A stretch of DNA of 30,207 nt from NCBI GenBank assembly GCA_937898195.1, contig CALEJD010000021.1:1-30207 (forward strand), given 5' to 3'. Shown here piece after piece: positions 23,340 to 30,207 of this stretch. The stretch's first letter is position 1. Every line of letters begins with the position of its first letter. A program made the position numbers and the translations under genes. Under the pieces are notes generated by a model. It did no database searches and was not told the DNA's origin. It saw nothing but the letters and a program-made list of their open reading frames with translations. Source of the stretch: an uncultured Clostridia bacterium (GTDB lineage: Bacteria; Bacillota; Clostridia; Oscillospirales; Acutalibacteraceae).

Positions 23340-24149
23340 ATGAATATTTTAATAGCTCTTCTTGTTGCAGTTGTAATTGGCCTTTTAGCAGGTGTTATGC
23401 TTGCGTTGGCATCTCACTTCTTTAAAGTAGAAGAAAACGAAACAGTTAAAGCAGTTCGTGAATGTCTTCCGGGCGCAAACTGTGGCGCTTGTGGATTTGC
23501 AGGTTGTGACGCTTATGCTGAAGCAGTAGCAAATGGAAAAGCAGAAGCAAATCTCTGTATACCCGGTGGTCCCGATGTTGCAGGTCAGCTTTCAGCAGTT
23601 TTAGGCGTTGAAATTAGCGTTGAAGCTCCAAAGGTTGCTTATGTAAATTGTAGTGGTGACTGCTCAGCAGTAGCACAAAAGGTTGTCTATGAAGGACTTC
23701 AAAGCTGTAAAGCAGCAGCAATGGTTTATGGCGGACCTTTCTCTTGTAAATTTGGTTGTATCGGTCTAGGCGACTGTGTAGCAGAATGCCCAGTAGGTGC
23801 AATTTCTGTTAAAGATACTCTTGCAAGAATTGACCCTAAAACTTGTATAGCTTGTGGCAAATGTGTTAAAACTTGTCCTAAGGGAGTTATCTCTCTTGTT
23901 GGAGAAGATGTTGTTGTTGCAGTTGCTTGTAGCAATAAAGAAAAGGGCGCAGTTGCTCGTAAAAACTGTATGAACGCTTGTCTTGGTTGTAAAAAGTGTG
24001 AAAAGACTTGTCAACACGATGCAATTAAGGTTGTTGACAATCTCGCAGTTATCGACTACGCTAAGTGTGAAGACTGTGGCGAATGTGCAAAAGTTTGCCC
24101 AACAGGTCGTTTAAAAATAGTTGATATGAAAAACGGAGTAATTGGTTGA
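23340..24149 (+). CDS. rnfB: Rnf complex subunit B (ferredoxin-type iron-sulfur subunit)
   Basis: RnfB accepts electrons from reduced ferredoxin and passes them to the membrane subunits. The 269-residue protein starts with one membrane helix (about 3-25). A Fe-S domain follows with C42, C48, C51, C56 and C73 (CLPGANCGACGFAGC). Four more cysteine groups come after it: C136/C140/C146/C150, C169/C172/C175/C179, C210/C214/C217/C220/C224 and C243/C246/C249/C253. So about five 4Fe-4S clusters are predicted, as expected for clostridial RnfB proteins, which are rich in clusters. It is the last rnf gene and runs almost directly into the next open frame. Confidence 0.95.
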   Translation: MNILIALLVAVVIGLLAGVMLALASHFFKVEENETVKAVRECLPGANCGACGFAGCDAYAEAVANGKAEANLCIPGGPDVAGQLSAVLGVEISVEAPKVAYVNCSGDCSAVAQKVVYEGLQSCKAAAMVYGGPFSCKFGCIGLGDCVAECPVGAISVKDTLARIDPKTCIACGKCVKTCPKGVISLVGEDVVVAVACSNKEKGAVARKNCMNACLGCKKCEKTCQHDAIKVVDNLAVIDYAKCEDCGECAKVCPTGRLKIVDMKNGVIG

Positions 24150-24153
24150 TTTT

Positions 24154-24555
24154 ATGAAGAATAATAATTCTCAAAAAAATCAAAAATTAAGAAACGATAT
24201 AATCCTTGCCGTCGTTATAGTTCTTATAGCGGCGGCGGGGCTTTTGCTTTTCGTCTTTAATCGTGAGCAAGGCTCAACTGTTTCAGTTAAGGTTGATGGT
24301 ACACAAATAGCGTCATATCCACTTGCTGAAGACAGAGAAGTACCGATAAAAACAGGGGATAATGATGAGCATATTAATGTGCTTGTGATAAAAGACGGTA
24401 AAGCATCAATCAGTGAAGCCGATTGCCCCGATAAAATCTGTGTTGAAACAAGAGCAGTGTCCTATGTGGGTGAAACTGTTGTTTGTCTTCCGCACAAGCT
24501 TATAATTGAGATTACAAATCAAAACGCTGACGGTGGCATTGATGTTGCCGTTTAG
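24154..24555 (+). CDS. NusG domain II-containing membrane-anchored protein
   Basis: This 133-residue protein has a basic N-terminus, one hydrophobic helix (about 17-38) and a small beta-rich domain of the NusG_II (KOW-less NGN-distant) type seen in Firmicutes. The key pattern is SEADCPDKICVETRAVSYVGETVVCLPHKLIIEI (continuous in 91-125), with the C-P-D-K-x-C and C-L-P-H-K signature. Its function is not known. It commonly lies next to Gx-family proteins and Rnf or ApbE genes, as here, which suggests a role in extracytoplasmic redox or flavoprotein biogenesis. A TTG at 24142 is an alternative start closer to GGAG and would overlap rnfB. The ATG is chosen but is not certain. Confidence 0.8.
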   Translation: MKNNNSQKNQKLRNDIILAVVIVLIAAAGLLLFVFNREQGSTVSVKVDGTQIASYPLAEDREVPIKTGDNDEHINVLVIKDGKASISEADCPDKICVETRAVSYVGETVVCLPHKLIIEITNQNADGGIDVAV

Positions 24556-24564
24556 GAGTAAAAT

Positions 24565-25068
24565 ATGAAAAAAGATATAAGAAGATATGCGGTGTCGGGG
24601 CTTGTTACTGCTGTGGCACTTGTTTTATCTTATGTTGAAGCAATTTTGCCACCTATCTGGTCAGCAGTACCAGGTATCAAAATCGGACTTCCCAATATAA
24701 TAATAATTTTCATACTTTATAAAACCGGTCTTAAAGATGCCATAACAGTTTCTGCAATAAGACTTTTCTTGGTTGCATTGTTGTTTGGCAATGCTATGAC
24801 TCTTATTTATAGTGTTGCGGGTGCAGTATTAAGTCTTGCATTGATGACCCTTTGTAAAAAGGTGAATTTATTCTCAATGGTAGGTGTCAGTATCGTTGGA
24901 GGTGTGGCTCACAACTTAGGACAAATTCTCGTTGCAATGGCACTTTTTGAAACTAGTCAAATCGGATATTATATGTTGATTTTGTCTATTACAGGTACAG
25001 TTGCAGGCGTTTTTGTTGGGTTAGTAGCGTCGGTTATTTTAAAGCGCTTTGAAAAAATAAAATTATAA
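24565..25068 (+). CDS. Gx transporter family membrane protein (Hpre_diP_synt_I family)
   Basis: This 167-residue protein has about five hydrophobic helices. It begins RRYAVSGLVTAVALVLSYVE and contains VPGIKIGLPNIIIIF (about 36-50), typical of the family once named heptaprenyl diphosphate synthase component I and now called Gx transporter. KTGLKDAITVSAIRLFLVALLFG follows as in the family. Substrate unknown; a small membrane transporter of the ECF-S-like type is proposed by family annotation. Its place after rnfB and the NusG_II gene recurs in Clostridia and suggests involvement in delivery of a cofactor or precursor, which is inference. It ends the rnf operon. Confidence 0.82.
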   Translation: MKKDIRRYAVSGLVTAVALVLSYVEAILPPIWSAVPGIKIGLPNIIIIFILYKTGLKDAITVSAIRLFLVALLFGNAMTLIYSVAGAVLSLALMTLCKKVNLFSMVGVSIVGGVAHNLGQILVAMALFETSQIGYYMLILSITGTVAGVFVGLVASVILKRFEKIKL

Positions 25069-25080
25069 CAAAATTGTAAT

Positions 25081-25130
25081 AGTTTCTGTCATGAATTTTA
25101 GTGTGAAAATGTTGACAGAAACTTTTTTTT
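25081..25130 (+). terminator. Terminator of the rnf operon
   Basis: AGTTTCTGTCA (25081-25091) and TGACAGAAACT (25113-25123) are perfect 11-base arms, with ATTTT/AAAAT pairing further inside the loop. A run of T follows directly. The 3' arm contains the TTGACA of the next promoter. Confidence 0.88.
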
Positions 25131-25140
25131 ATGCAATAAT
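25112..25140 (+). promoter_or_regulatory. Promoter of the repeat lipoprotein, overlapping the terminator
   Basis: A perfect TTGACA (25112-25117) and AATAAT (25135-25140) are 17 bases apart, with TG one base before the -10 box. The -35 box is part of the 3' arm of the rnf terminator. The leader to the ATG at 25204 is about 55 bases and has AAAGGAG. Confidence 0.8.
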
Positions 25141-25203
25141 TTACGTGTAAACGTGTGGAAAAATCTACACATATTAAAACACAATTCAAAGGAGAAAACA
25201 CTT

Positions 25204-26223
25204 ATGAAAAAGATTCTTAGTGTAGCACTTGTAGTAGTAATGCTCTTCACAGTTGTTGCTCTTGCAGGTTGCGGTAAAAAAGAAGCTACTCTTAAGTTCG
25301 GTCTTGGCGTAGTTGCTAACTATGGCGAAGCTAAGGCTACAAAAGGTGAATTCAACACAACAGCAGTTGCAGTTCTTCTTGATGCTGACGGCAAAATCGT
25401 AAAGATTGACCTTGACACAGCTCAAATTCAGCCAACTTGGACAGAAGACGGCAAAAAAGTTGACGTTGAAGACCTTAGAACAAAGTATGACAAAGGCACA
25501 GACTACAATATGGCTGCTTTCGGTAAGAAGCACGACGGTAGTGACGGCAAAGCTTTAGAGTGGAATGTTCAGGCTGATAAGTTCATGGAACTTGCAGTTG
25601 GTAAGACACTTGACGAAGTTAAGGCTTTCATGGGCGAAGACAAATATGCTATTGGTGACCTTGCAGCTGCGGGTTGCACAATCAATGTTGGCGAATTCGT
25701 TGGCGCTCTTGAAAAGGCAGTTGCTAATGCAGTTGATTCAGCTGCAACAGCAGAAAACACACTCAAAGTTGCTCTTGTGGCATCAGCATCTCATGACAAC
25801 AAAGATGCTACAGCAGATGCAGACGGTCTCAATCAGTATGACACAACAATCGTTGCTGCTGTAACAGACGCAGAAGGCAAAGTTGTAGTTGCTAAGACAG
25901 ACTGCACACAGGGTAAGATTACATTCAATGCTAAGGGCGAAGCTACATATGACGCAACAGTTGCTGTTAAGTCAAAGCTTGAACAGGGCGATGAATACAA
26001 TATGGCTAAATACGGCAAAAAGCATGACGGTAGCGAAGGCCAACCACTTGAATGGTATGCTCAGGCTGATGCATTTGACAAGGCTCTCGTAGGCAAAACA
26101 GCTGCTGATTTTGCAGCATTTGCTGGTGCTGATTCTTATGCAACAGGCGACCTTGCAACAGCAGGTTGCACAATGTCAGTTGGCGATATGGTTAAAGCTG
26201 CTGAAGCTGCTGCAAAAGCATAA
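25204..26223 (+). CDS. Lipoprotein with two tandem FMN-binding-like repeats
   Basis: This 339-residue protein has a lipoprotein signal peptide with lipobox VALAGC (Cys23), so it is anchored on the outer face of the membrane. Two homologous units follow, residues 29-175 and 187-337. Each has a DADGK/DAEGK strand pair, then DYNMAAFGKKHDGSDG or EYNMAKYGKKHDGSEG, LEW-x-x-QAD-x-F, VGKT, and finally GDLA-x-AGCT followed by a helix. The ends, AGCTINVG (156-163) and AGCTMSVG (320-327), resemble the SGAT(x)T flavinylation site with the Thr kept and Ser/Ala changed to Ala/Cys. I recognise similar hypothetical proteins in gut Clostridia but know no function. The ApbE gene next door fits a flavoprotein role, by inference. 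The ATG at 25204 is chosen over an upstream in-frame ATG at 25153 because of AAAGGAG and the signal peptide. Confidence 0.75.
   Translation: MKKILSVALVVVMLFTVVALAGCGKKEATLKFGLGVVANYGEAKATKGEFNTTAVAVLLDADGKIVKIDLDTAQIQPTWTEDGKKVDVEDLRTKYDKGTDYNMAAFGKKHDGSDGKALEWNVQADKFMELAVGKTLDEVKAFMGEDKYAIGDLAAAGCTINVGEFVGALEKAVANAVDSAATAENTLKVALVASASHDNKDATADADGLNQYDTTIVAAVTDAEGKVVVAKTDCTQGKITFNAKGEATYDATVAVKSKLEQGDEYNMAKYGKKHDGSEGQPLEWYAQADAFDKALVGKTAADFAAFAGADSYATGDLATAGCTMSVGDMVKAAEAAAKA
25288..25728 (+). repeat. Repeat unit 1 of the tandem-repeat lipoprotein
   Basis: Protein-level repeat, residues 29-175. It shares with unit 2 the order YNMA-(F/Y)GKKHDGS, LEW, QAD, VGKT, YA-GDLA and AGCT. The DNA is diverged, so this is an old duplication and not a recent one. 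Confidence 0.8.
25762..26217 (+). repeat. Repeat unit 2 of the tandem-repeat lipoprotein
   Basis: Protein-level repeat, residues 187-338, with the same order of motifs as unit 1 and AGCT at 320-323. The N-terminal part (SHDNKDATADADGLNQYDTT) differs from unit 1. Confidence 0.8.
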
Positions 26224-26242
26224 TTTTAGCTATTAAAAATTC

Positions 26243-26277
26243 GGGGATGTTGTTAACGCAACATCCTCATTTTTTTA
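26243..26277 (+). terminator. Terminator after the repeat lipoprotein
   Basis: GGATGTTG (26245-26252) pairs with CAACATCC (26259-26266) around a 6-base loop; TCA and a run of T follow. Confidence 0.88.
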
Positions 26278-26333
26278 AAAATAATCGAAATAAAGTTTAA
26301 TTCTCAAATCAAATTTTATTTTGCTTATTTTTG

Positions 26334-26362
26334 TGTAGGGGTCGGCGTCTCCGACGACCCGT
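26334..26362 (+). repeat. Short G+C-rich dyad repeat between the lipoprotein and apbE
   Basis: GTGTAGGGGTCGGCG then TCTCCGACGACCCG forms a dyad: GGGTCG (26339-26344) with CGACCC (26355-26360), or alternatively GTCGG (26341-26345) with CCGAC (26351-26355). It stands out in AT-rich surroundings. It resembles the TGTAGGGG-type dispersed intergenic repeats common in gut Clostridia genomes. Only one copy is in this window, so family membership rests on memory of the pattern. Confidence 0.55.
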
Positions 26363-26380
26363 TATATTGGAAGTGATACA

Positions 26381-27457
26381 ATGAAAAAAATAGTCTCAAT
26401 ACTTTTAGTCGCATCAATTCTCTTTGTGCAGATGTTGGCTTTTTCAGGTTGCGAGAAAAAATCAGAACTTACAAAATTCAGCAATTATTATTTTGACTAT
26501 TTCGACACAGCAACAACAATAGTTGGCTATGAAAAAACAAAAGAAGATTTTGATGCAACTTGTGAAGAAATCAAAACTCTTCTCAACGAATACCATCGAC
26601 TTTTCACAATATATAATCGTTATGATGGGCTTAATAACCTTGTTACAATCAACGATGTAAAAGACGGCAAACACAATGTAGTCAAAGTTGATGAAAAGAT
26701 TGTTGATATGCTCACATTTGCAAAAGAAATGTATCAGAAAACTAATGGTGCAGTGAATGTTGCAATGGGTAGTGTGCTTAAAATCTGGCATATTTATCGT
26801 AATGATGGGCTTGACGACCCTGCTAATGCAGAATTGCCACCAATGGATAAGCTCAAAGAAGCATCAAAACATACCAATATCGAAGATTTGATTATTGATG
26901 TGGAAAACAACACAGTATTCCTTGCAGACCCACAAATGACACTTGATGTTGGTGCAATCGCAAAGGGCTATGCAGTTGAGCAAATTGCGAAACACCTTGA
27001 AGAAAAGGGGACAACAGGCTATATTCTCAATGTGGGTGGCAATGTGCGTACAATCGGTATGGCAGATGGGGATAAATGGAAAGTCGGCATTGAAAACCCT
27101 GACATAGAGAATAAAGATAAGCCATTTATCGAATATCTCAAGTTGTCTGGTGAGTCGGTTGTGACAAGTGGCTCTTATCAAAGATTTTATGTTGTCAACG
27201 GTGAGAATTATCACCATATTATTGACCCTGAAACTTTAATGCCGGGCACAAAATATCGTTCAGTATCAGTTCTCACAGATGATTCAGGTCTCGGCGATGC
27301 AATGTCAACTGCATTATTTATTATGGATTATGAAGAAGGCAAAAAGCTTGTTGAAGCGACAGAGAATGTTGAAGCAATGTGGGTTATGAATGACGGTGAA
27401 CAGGTTTATTCTGACGGATTTAAGAATTATACATTTGAATATGAACCACAAAAATAG
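26381..27457 (+). CDS. apbE: FAD:protein FMN transferase, ApbE family lipoprotein
   Basis: ApbE transfers FMN from FAD to a Thr or Ser in SGAT-type sites of RnfD, RnfG, NqrB/C and other extracytoplasmic flavoproteins. The 358-residue protein has a lipoprotein signal peptide with FSGC (Cys24). Family segments are YFDTATTIVGY (40-50), FTIYNRYDGLNNL (75-87), NGAVNVAMGSVLKIW (122-136), LDVGAIAKGYAVEQI (188-202), NVGGNVRTIG (217-226), HHIIDPETLMPG (278-289) and GDAMSTALFIM (305-315). Asp306 and Thr310 are the usual Mg-binding positions. A GGAAGTGA site precedes the ATG. It lies after a single-gene lipoprotein unit and near the rnf operon, whose D and G subunits are its obvious substrates. Confidence 0.95.
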   Translation: MKKIVSILLVASILFVQMLAFSGCEKKSELTKFSNYYFDYFDTATTIVGYEKTKEDFDATCEEIKTLLNEYHRLFTIYNRYDGLNNLVTINDVKDGKHNVVKVDEKIVDMLTFAKEMYQKTNGAVNVAMGSVLKIWHIYRNDGLDDPANAELPPMDKLKEASKHTNIEDLIIDVENNTVFLADPQMTLDVGAIAKGYAVEQIAKHLEEKGTTGYILNVGGNVRTIGMADGDKWKVGIENPDIENKDKPFIEYLKLSGESVVTSGSYQRFYVVNGENYHHIIDPETLMPGTKYRSVSVLTDDSGLGDAMSTALFIMDYEEGKKLVEATENVEAMWVMNDGEQVYSDGFKNYTFEYEPQK

Positions 27458-27485
27458 ACGATGTTAAAAAGCATCGTCTTTTTTT
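27457..27485 (+). terminator. Terminator after apbE
   Basis: GACGATG (27457-27463) pairs with CATCGTC (27472-27478) around an 8-base loop and is followed by seven T. The first stem base is the last base of the apbE stop codon. Confidence 0.9.
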
Positions 27486-27497
27486 GCTATTTTACTA

Positions 27498-27525
27498 TTG
27501 AAAATTGTGAAAAAATCTTTATAAT
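27498..27525 (+). promoter_or_regulatory. Promoter of galT
   Basis: TTGAAA (27498-27503) and a perfect TATAAT (27520-27525) are 16 bases apart, close upstream of the AGGAGG ribosome site and the ATG at 27553. Confidence 0.75.
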
Positions 27526-27552
27526 ATTATTAGATGTTTAGGAGGTATTTCA

Positions 27553-29049
27553 ATGAATATCTATGAAGCTATAAAATCTCTTATCGAATATGGTGTAAGA
27601 GAAAACTTAATCGAAAAAGAAGATAAAATCTGGGCAACAAATCGCGTGCTTGAAATCTTATCGCTTGATGGCATTGATATAGATGCGCAAGCAAATACAG
27701 ATGCTGACCTTGAAGAAATTCTTAAGGTTATTCTTGACTTTGCAGTTGAAAAAGGACTTTGCGAAGATTCTGTTGTTTATAAAGATTTATTTGACACAAA
27801 AATTATGGGTGTGCTCACACCAAGACCATCAGAAGTAATCAAGACATTTAAAGAAAAATATGCTATTTCACCCAAAGAGGCAACAGATTACTACTATAAC
27901 CTTTCAAAGAAATCTGACTATATCCGTGAATACAGAATCAAGAATGATGTAAAATGGATAACAAAAACAGAATATGGTGACATTGATATTACAATCAATC
28001 TTGCAAAGCCTGAAAAAGACCCGAAAGCAATCGCGGCAGCAACAAAAATGGAGCAAAGTTCTTATCCAACTTGTATGCTCTGTAAAGAAAACGAGGGGTA
28101 TGCTGGTCGTGTGAATCATCCAGCAAGACAAAATCACAGAGTTATTCCAATTTGCCTTGATGGTGTTGATGCATATTTACAATATTCACCATATGTTTAT
28201 TATAACGAGCATTGCATCGTGTTTGATGATGCGCACACACCAATGAAAATATCTGAAAAGAAATTCAGAAGACTTTTTGATTTCGTTAAAAAGTTCCCAC
28301 ATTATTTTATTGGCTCAAACTCAGACTTGCCAATCGCAGGTGGCTCAATTCTTACCCACGAGCACTTCCAAGGCGGTAGTTATACTTTTGCAATGGAAAC
28401 TGCACCTATTGAAGATGAAATCACTTTTGAGGGCTATTCTGACATTAAAGCGGGTATCGTTAAATGGCCTATGAGCGTTATCCGTTTAAGAGGTGACGAC
28501 ACAGACAGAATTTGTCAGTTAGCAGGTAAAATTCTTGCAACTTGGCGTGATTATACCGACGAAGAAGCATTTATCTATGCACTCACAGATGGTGAAATTC
28601 ATAATACAATCACACCAATAGCTCGCTTCAAAGACGGTCAATATGAAATCGACCTTGTTCTTCGCAACAATATCACAACAGAAGAATATCCTGATGGTTT
28701 CTATCATCCACACCCTGAATATCACAACATCAAAAAAGAGAATATCGGTCTTATTGAGGTTATGGGTCTTGCGGTGCTTCCATCTCGACTTAAAACAGAA
28801 ATGGCAATTCTTCGTGATGCAATACTTGAGAATAAAGATATTAAAGCAGACGAGAGAATTGCAAAGCACGCAGACTGGGCAGAGAAAATAAAATCAAAAT
28901 ACAGTGACATCAACGCAGAGAATTGTGACAAAATTCTTCGTGACGAAATCGGTCTTGTATTCACTGCAATTCTCGGTCAATGTGGTGTGTTCGACAGAAC
29001 AGAAGAAGGCAAAGCACAGTTTAAGAGATTTATCGCAAGCGTTAAATAA
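27553..29049 (+). CDS. galT: Galactose-1-phosphate uridylyltransferase, class II (Firmicutes type)
   Basis: This 498-residue cytoplasmic enzyme exchanges UMP between UDP-glucose and galactose-1-phosphate in the Leloir pathway. The length and N-terminal sequence are typical of the class II GalT family of Firmicutes, unlike the shorter E. coli type. Key segments are CMLCKENEGYAGR (174-186), RVIPICLDG, YSPYVYYNEHCIVF (211-224) and the catalytic histidine triad-like THEHFQGG at 268-275, with His269 and His271. The ATG has a perfect AGGAGG site. It stands alone with its own promoter and terminator; no galK or galE is in the window. Some family members act on N-acetylhexosamine phosphates, which the sequence does not exclude. 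Confidence 0.93.
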   Translation: MNIYEAIKSLIEYGVRENLIEKEDKIWATNRVLEILSLDGIDIDAQANTDADLEEILKVILDFAVEKGLCEDSVVYKDLFDTKIMGVLTPRPSEVIKTFKEKYAISPKEATDYYYNLSKKSDYIREYRIKNDVKWITKTEYGDIDITINLAKPEKDPKAIAAATKMEQSSYPTCMLCKENEGYAGRVNHPARQNHRVIPICLDGVDAYLQYSPYVYYNEHCIVFDDAHTPMKISEKKFRRLFDFVKKFPHYFIGSNSDLPIAGGSILTHEHFQGGSYTFAMETAPIEDEITFEGYSDIKAGIVKWPMSVIRLRGDDTDRICQLAGKILATWRDYTDEEAFIYALTDGEIHNTITPIARFKDGQYEIDLVLRNNITTEEYPDGFYHPHPEYHNIKKENIGLIEVMGLAVLPSRLKTEMAILRDAILENKDIKADERIAKHADWAEKIKSKYSDINAENCDKILRDEIGLVFTAILGQCGVFDRTEEGKAQFKRFIASVK

Positions 29050-29061
29050 ATATTACAACAT

Positions 29062-29096
29062 AAAAATCTCTTCACATTTTGTGAAGAGATTTTCAC
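29062..29096. terminator. Bidirectional terminator between galT and the convergent membrane gene
   Basis: AAATCTCTTCAC (29064-29075) and GTGAAGAGATTT (29081-29092) are perfect 12-base arms around ATTTT. A-rich and T-rich flanks give a U-tail in both directions. Confidence 0.88.
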
Positions 29097-29789
29097 TTAT
29101 ATATCAAATTTTTTCGCGAAATTTGGAAATAAGGGTTTAATCTCAAAAAACTTATCAATTATTTTACCAAATCCACCAATTAGACTACCATTAACAATCG
29201 CTAACACTATTGTGCCAATGCCGATTCCAACAAAGCCTTTGAAGAATATAAGCGTCATAATAACAGAAACTGCAAGGCAAGATAAATCAAAAGCCGTTTT
29301 GAATTTCGTTTGGTTTAATTTAAAATGCTCGGTAATGCCTTTAACAAAGAAATCATAAACCTGTGGATAAAGATAAACCCTGAAAAACAGAGCGATAGAG
29401 AATGCTGTAATCAACGCACTTGCCACAAAAAATGTAATACGGATTGGCATACTCATACTGCCGGGGGTGGTAATTGACGGGTTAAACATTGGAATTATAA
29501 CTCGCCACATATCAAGCACAGCACCATATATAATACAGTTTAAAAACGATGCAAAATAAACAAGTTTAACTCTTCTAAGTAATATGCAGAACACAATAAA
29601 GAGTATTGCTTGCACAACATATTCACTTTGTCCAAAGGTTAAAAATTGAAGCTTTTGACTGAGTATGTAGGCGGGAGCAACAATCATTGAAAGACCCAAA
29701 TCAGCAGCAGAAACCATTGCAACTGAAAATGATAAAATCAGAATTGCAAAAGCATAAACAAATTCGCTATAAAGTGTAATTTTTTTCAT
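29097..29789 (-). CDS. YitT/YczE-type integral membrane protein (DUF6198-like)
   Basis: This 230-residue protein has five or more hydrophobic segments. Its N-terminus, with SEFVYAFAILILSFSVAMV then AADLGLSMIVAPAYILS, is typical of the YczE/YyaS/YitT superfamily of bacterial membrane proteins of unknown function. GIGIGTIVLAIVNGSLIGGFGKIID near the C-terminus fits as well. The frame is open upstream to 29894 but this would overlap the transporter; the ATG at 29789 with GGGATT before it is chosen. It starts four bases after the MFS gene, so the two are cotranscribed. The transported substance, if any, is unknown. Confidence 0.78.
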   Translation of the reverse strand: MKKITLYSEFVYAFAILILSFSVAMVSAADLGLSMIVAPAYILSQKLQFLTFGQSEYVVQAILFIVFCILLRRVKLVYFASFLNCIIYGAVLDMWRVIIPMFNPSITTPGSMSMPIRITFFVASALITAFSIALFFRVYLYPQVYDFFVKGITEHFKLNQTKFKTAFDLSCLAVSVIMTLIFFKGFVGIGIGTIVLAIVNGSLIGGFGKIIDKFFEIKPLFPNFAKKFDI

Positions 29790-29793
29790 TATA

Positions 29794-30207
29794 TTAATCC
29801 CATTCAGTACCTGTAACAGTTTCGAGGTCGATGCCTTTTGTATCGTGTGTTTTCTTAACAAGAGCAATAAGAGTAATAACGAAACTTGGAACAAGAAGAC
29901 AAAGAGCTACTGTACCGATAACACCATCACCAAAGACAAGAGCAAGAATTGTGTTGATTATGAAACCTATGGCATATCCAACAAACCCTACAACTGTTTG
30001 TGCCGAAGTTGCAGATGAACGGAGATTTGTTGGTGCAGATTCACTTGCCATCATAATAAGCACATCATTTGTTGAATAATAACTACCAACAAATGCACCA
30101 CAGAAGAAGCCCACAACATATGGGTTAAGACACATTTTTGCGCCTAATGTAAATATGATAAAGCTTATAACACAGTTCGCTGCAACTGTGATTGCTGCCG
30201 CTTTTCT
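29794..30207 (-). CDS. MFS-type transporter, C-terminal part (runs off the right edge)
   Basis: The frame is open from 30207 to the TAA at 29796-29794; 137 residues are visible, so an ATG at 30135 is internal and not the true start. Four hydrophobic segments are seen, and SESAPTNLRSSATSAQTVVGF is the loop between late helices of many major facilitator superfamily transporters, where an E-x-x-P-T-x-x-R pattern recurs. The protein ends with a short polar cytoplasmic tail (KKTHDTKGIDLETVTGTEWD). The substrate cannot be told from this part. It is followed after four bases by the YitT/YczE-type gene. Confidence 0.78.
   Translation of the reverse strand, partial: RKAAAITVAANCVISFIIFTLGAKMCLNPYVVGFFCGAFVGSYYSTNDVLIMMASESAPTNLRSSATSAQTVVGFVGYAIGFIINTILALVFGDGVIGTVALCLLVPSFVITLIALVKKTHDTKGIDLETVTGTEWD

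Noticed and set aside
1..30207. Mobile elements, CRISPR arrays, tRNA or rRNA genes
   Set aside because: No transposase, integrase, spaced direct repeats, or recognisable tRNA or rRNA sequence was seen on either strand.

Overview
The window is a gene-dense, AT-rich chromosomal segment that looks like an anaerobic gut-type Clostridia (Oscillospiraceae/Ruminococcaceae-like) genome. This is inferred from an rnfCDGEAB operon in the clostridial gene order, a Gx-transporter and a NusG-domain-II protein just after it, a class II (Firmicutes-type) GalT, strong Shine-Dalgarno sites, TTGACA/TATAAT promoters and U-tailed hairpin terminators. I see no rRNA, tRNA, CRISPR, phage or transposase.

Layout. (1) Positions 1-3291, minus strand: a tight housekeeping operon, transcribed DUF951 protein, prfA, a membrane-anchored helical protein, tsaC (Sua5 type), then coaE, which runs off the left edge. 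(2) 3292-3555: a divergent control region holding a promoter for that operon and a long imperfect palindrome. (3) 3556-6654, plus: a three-repeat S1-domain protein and a secreted, C-terminally anchored lipase-like protein. (4) 6657-9220: asnS (plus) and asnA (minus) converge on a shared terminator; each has its own good promoter. (5) 9217-18302, minus: ten overlapping genes for a multisubunit Mrp/Mbh-type cation/proton antiporter with four antiporter-like large subunits and no hydrogenase subunits. (6) 18303-18599: divergent promoter region. (7) 18600-25068, plus: rnfC, D, G, E, A, B, a NusG-domain-II protein and a Gx-family membrane protein, closed by a terminator whose 3' arm also carries the -35 box of the next gene. 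(8) 25204-27457, plus: a lipoprotein of two tandem FMN-binding-like repeats and an ApbE flavin transferase lipoprotein. (9) 27553-29049, plus: galT. (10) 29097-30207, minus: a YitT/YczE-type membrane protein and the C-terminal part of an MFS transporter.

How it fits together. The centre of the window is an energy-conservation block. Rnf oxidises reduced ferredoxin with NAD+ and pumps Na+ or H+. The back-to-back Mrp-like complex can exchange Na+ for H+, so the two could form an ion circuit. RnfD and RnfG carry SGAT flavinylation sites, and the ApbE encoded nearby is the enzyme type that attaches FMN to such sites. The tandem-repeat lipoprotein between Rnf and ApbE carries AGCT-type variants of that site in both repeats. 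It is the best candidate here for a little-described component, possibly an extracytoplasmic flavoprotein or a decayed relative of one. That function is inference from motif resemblance and neighbourhood.
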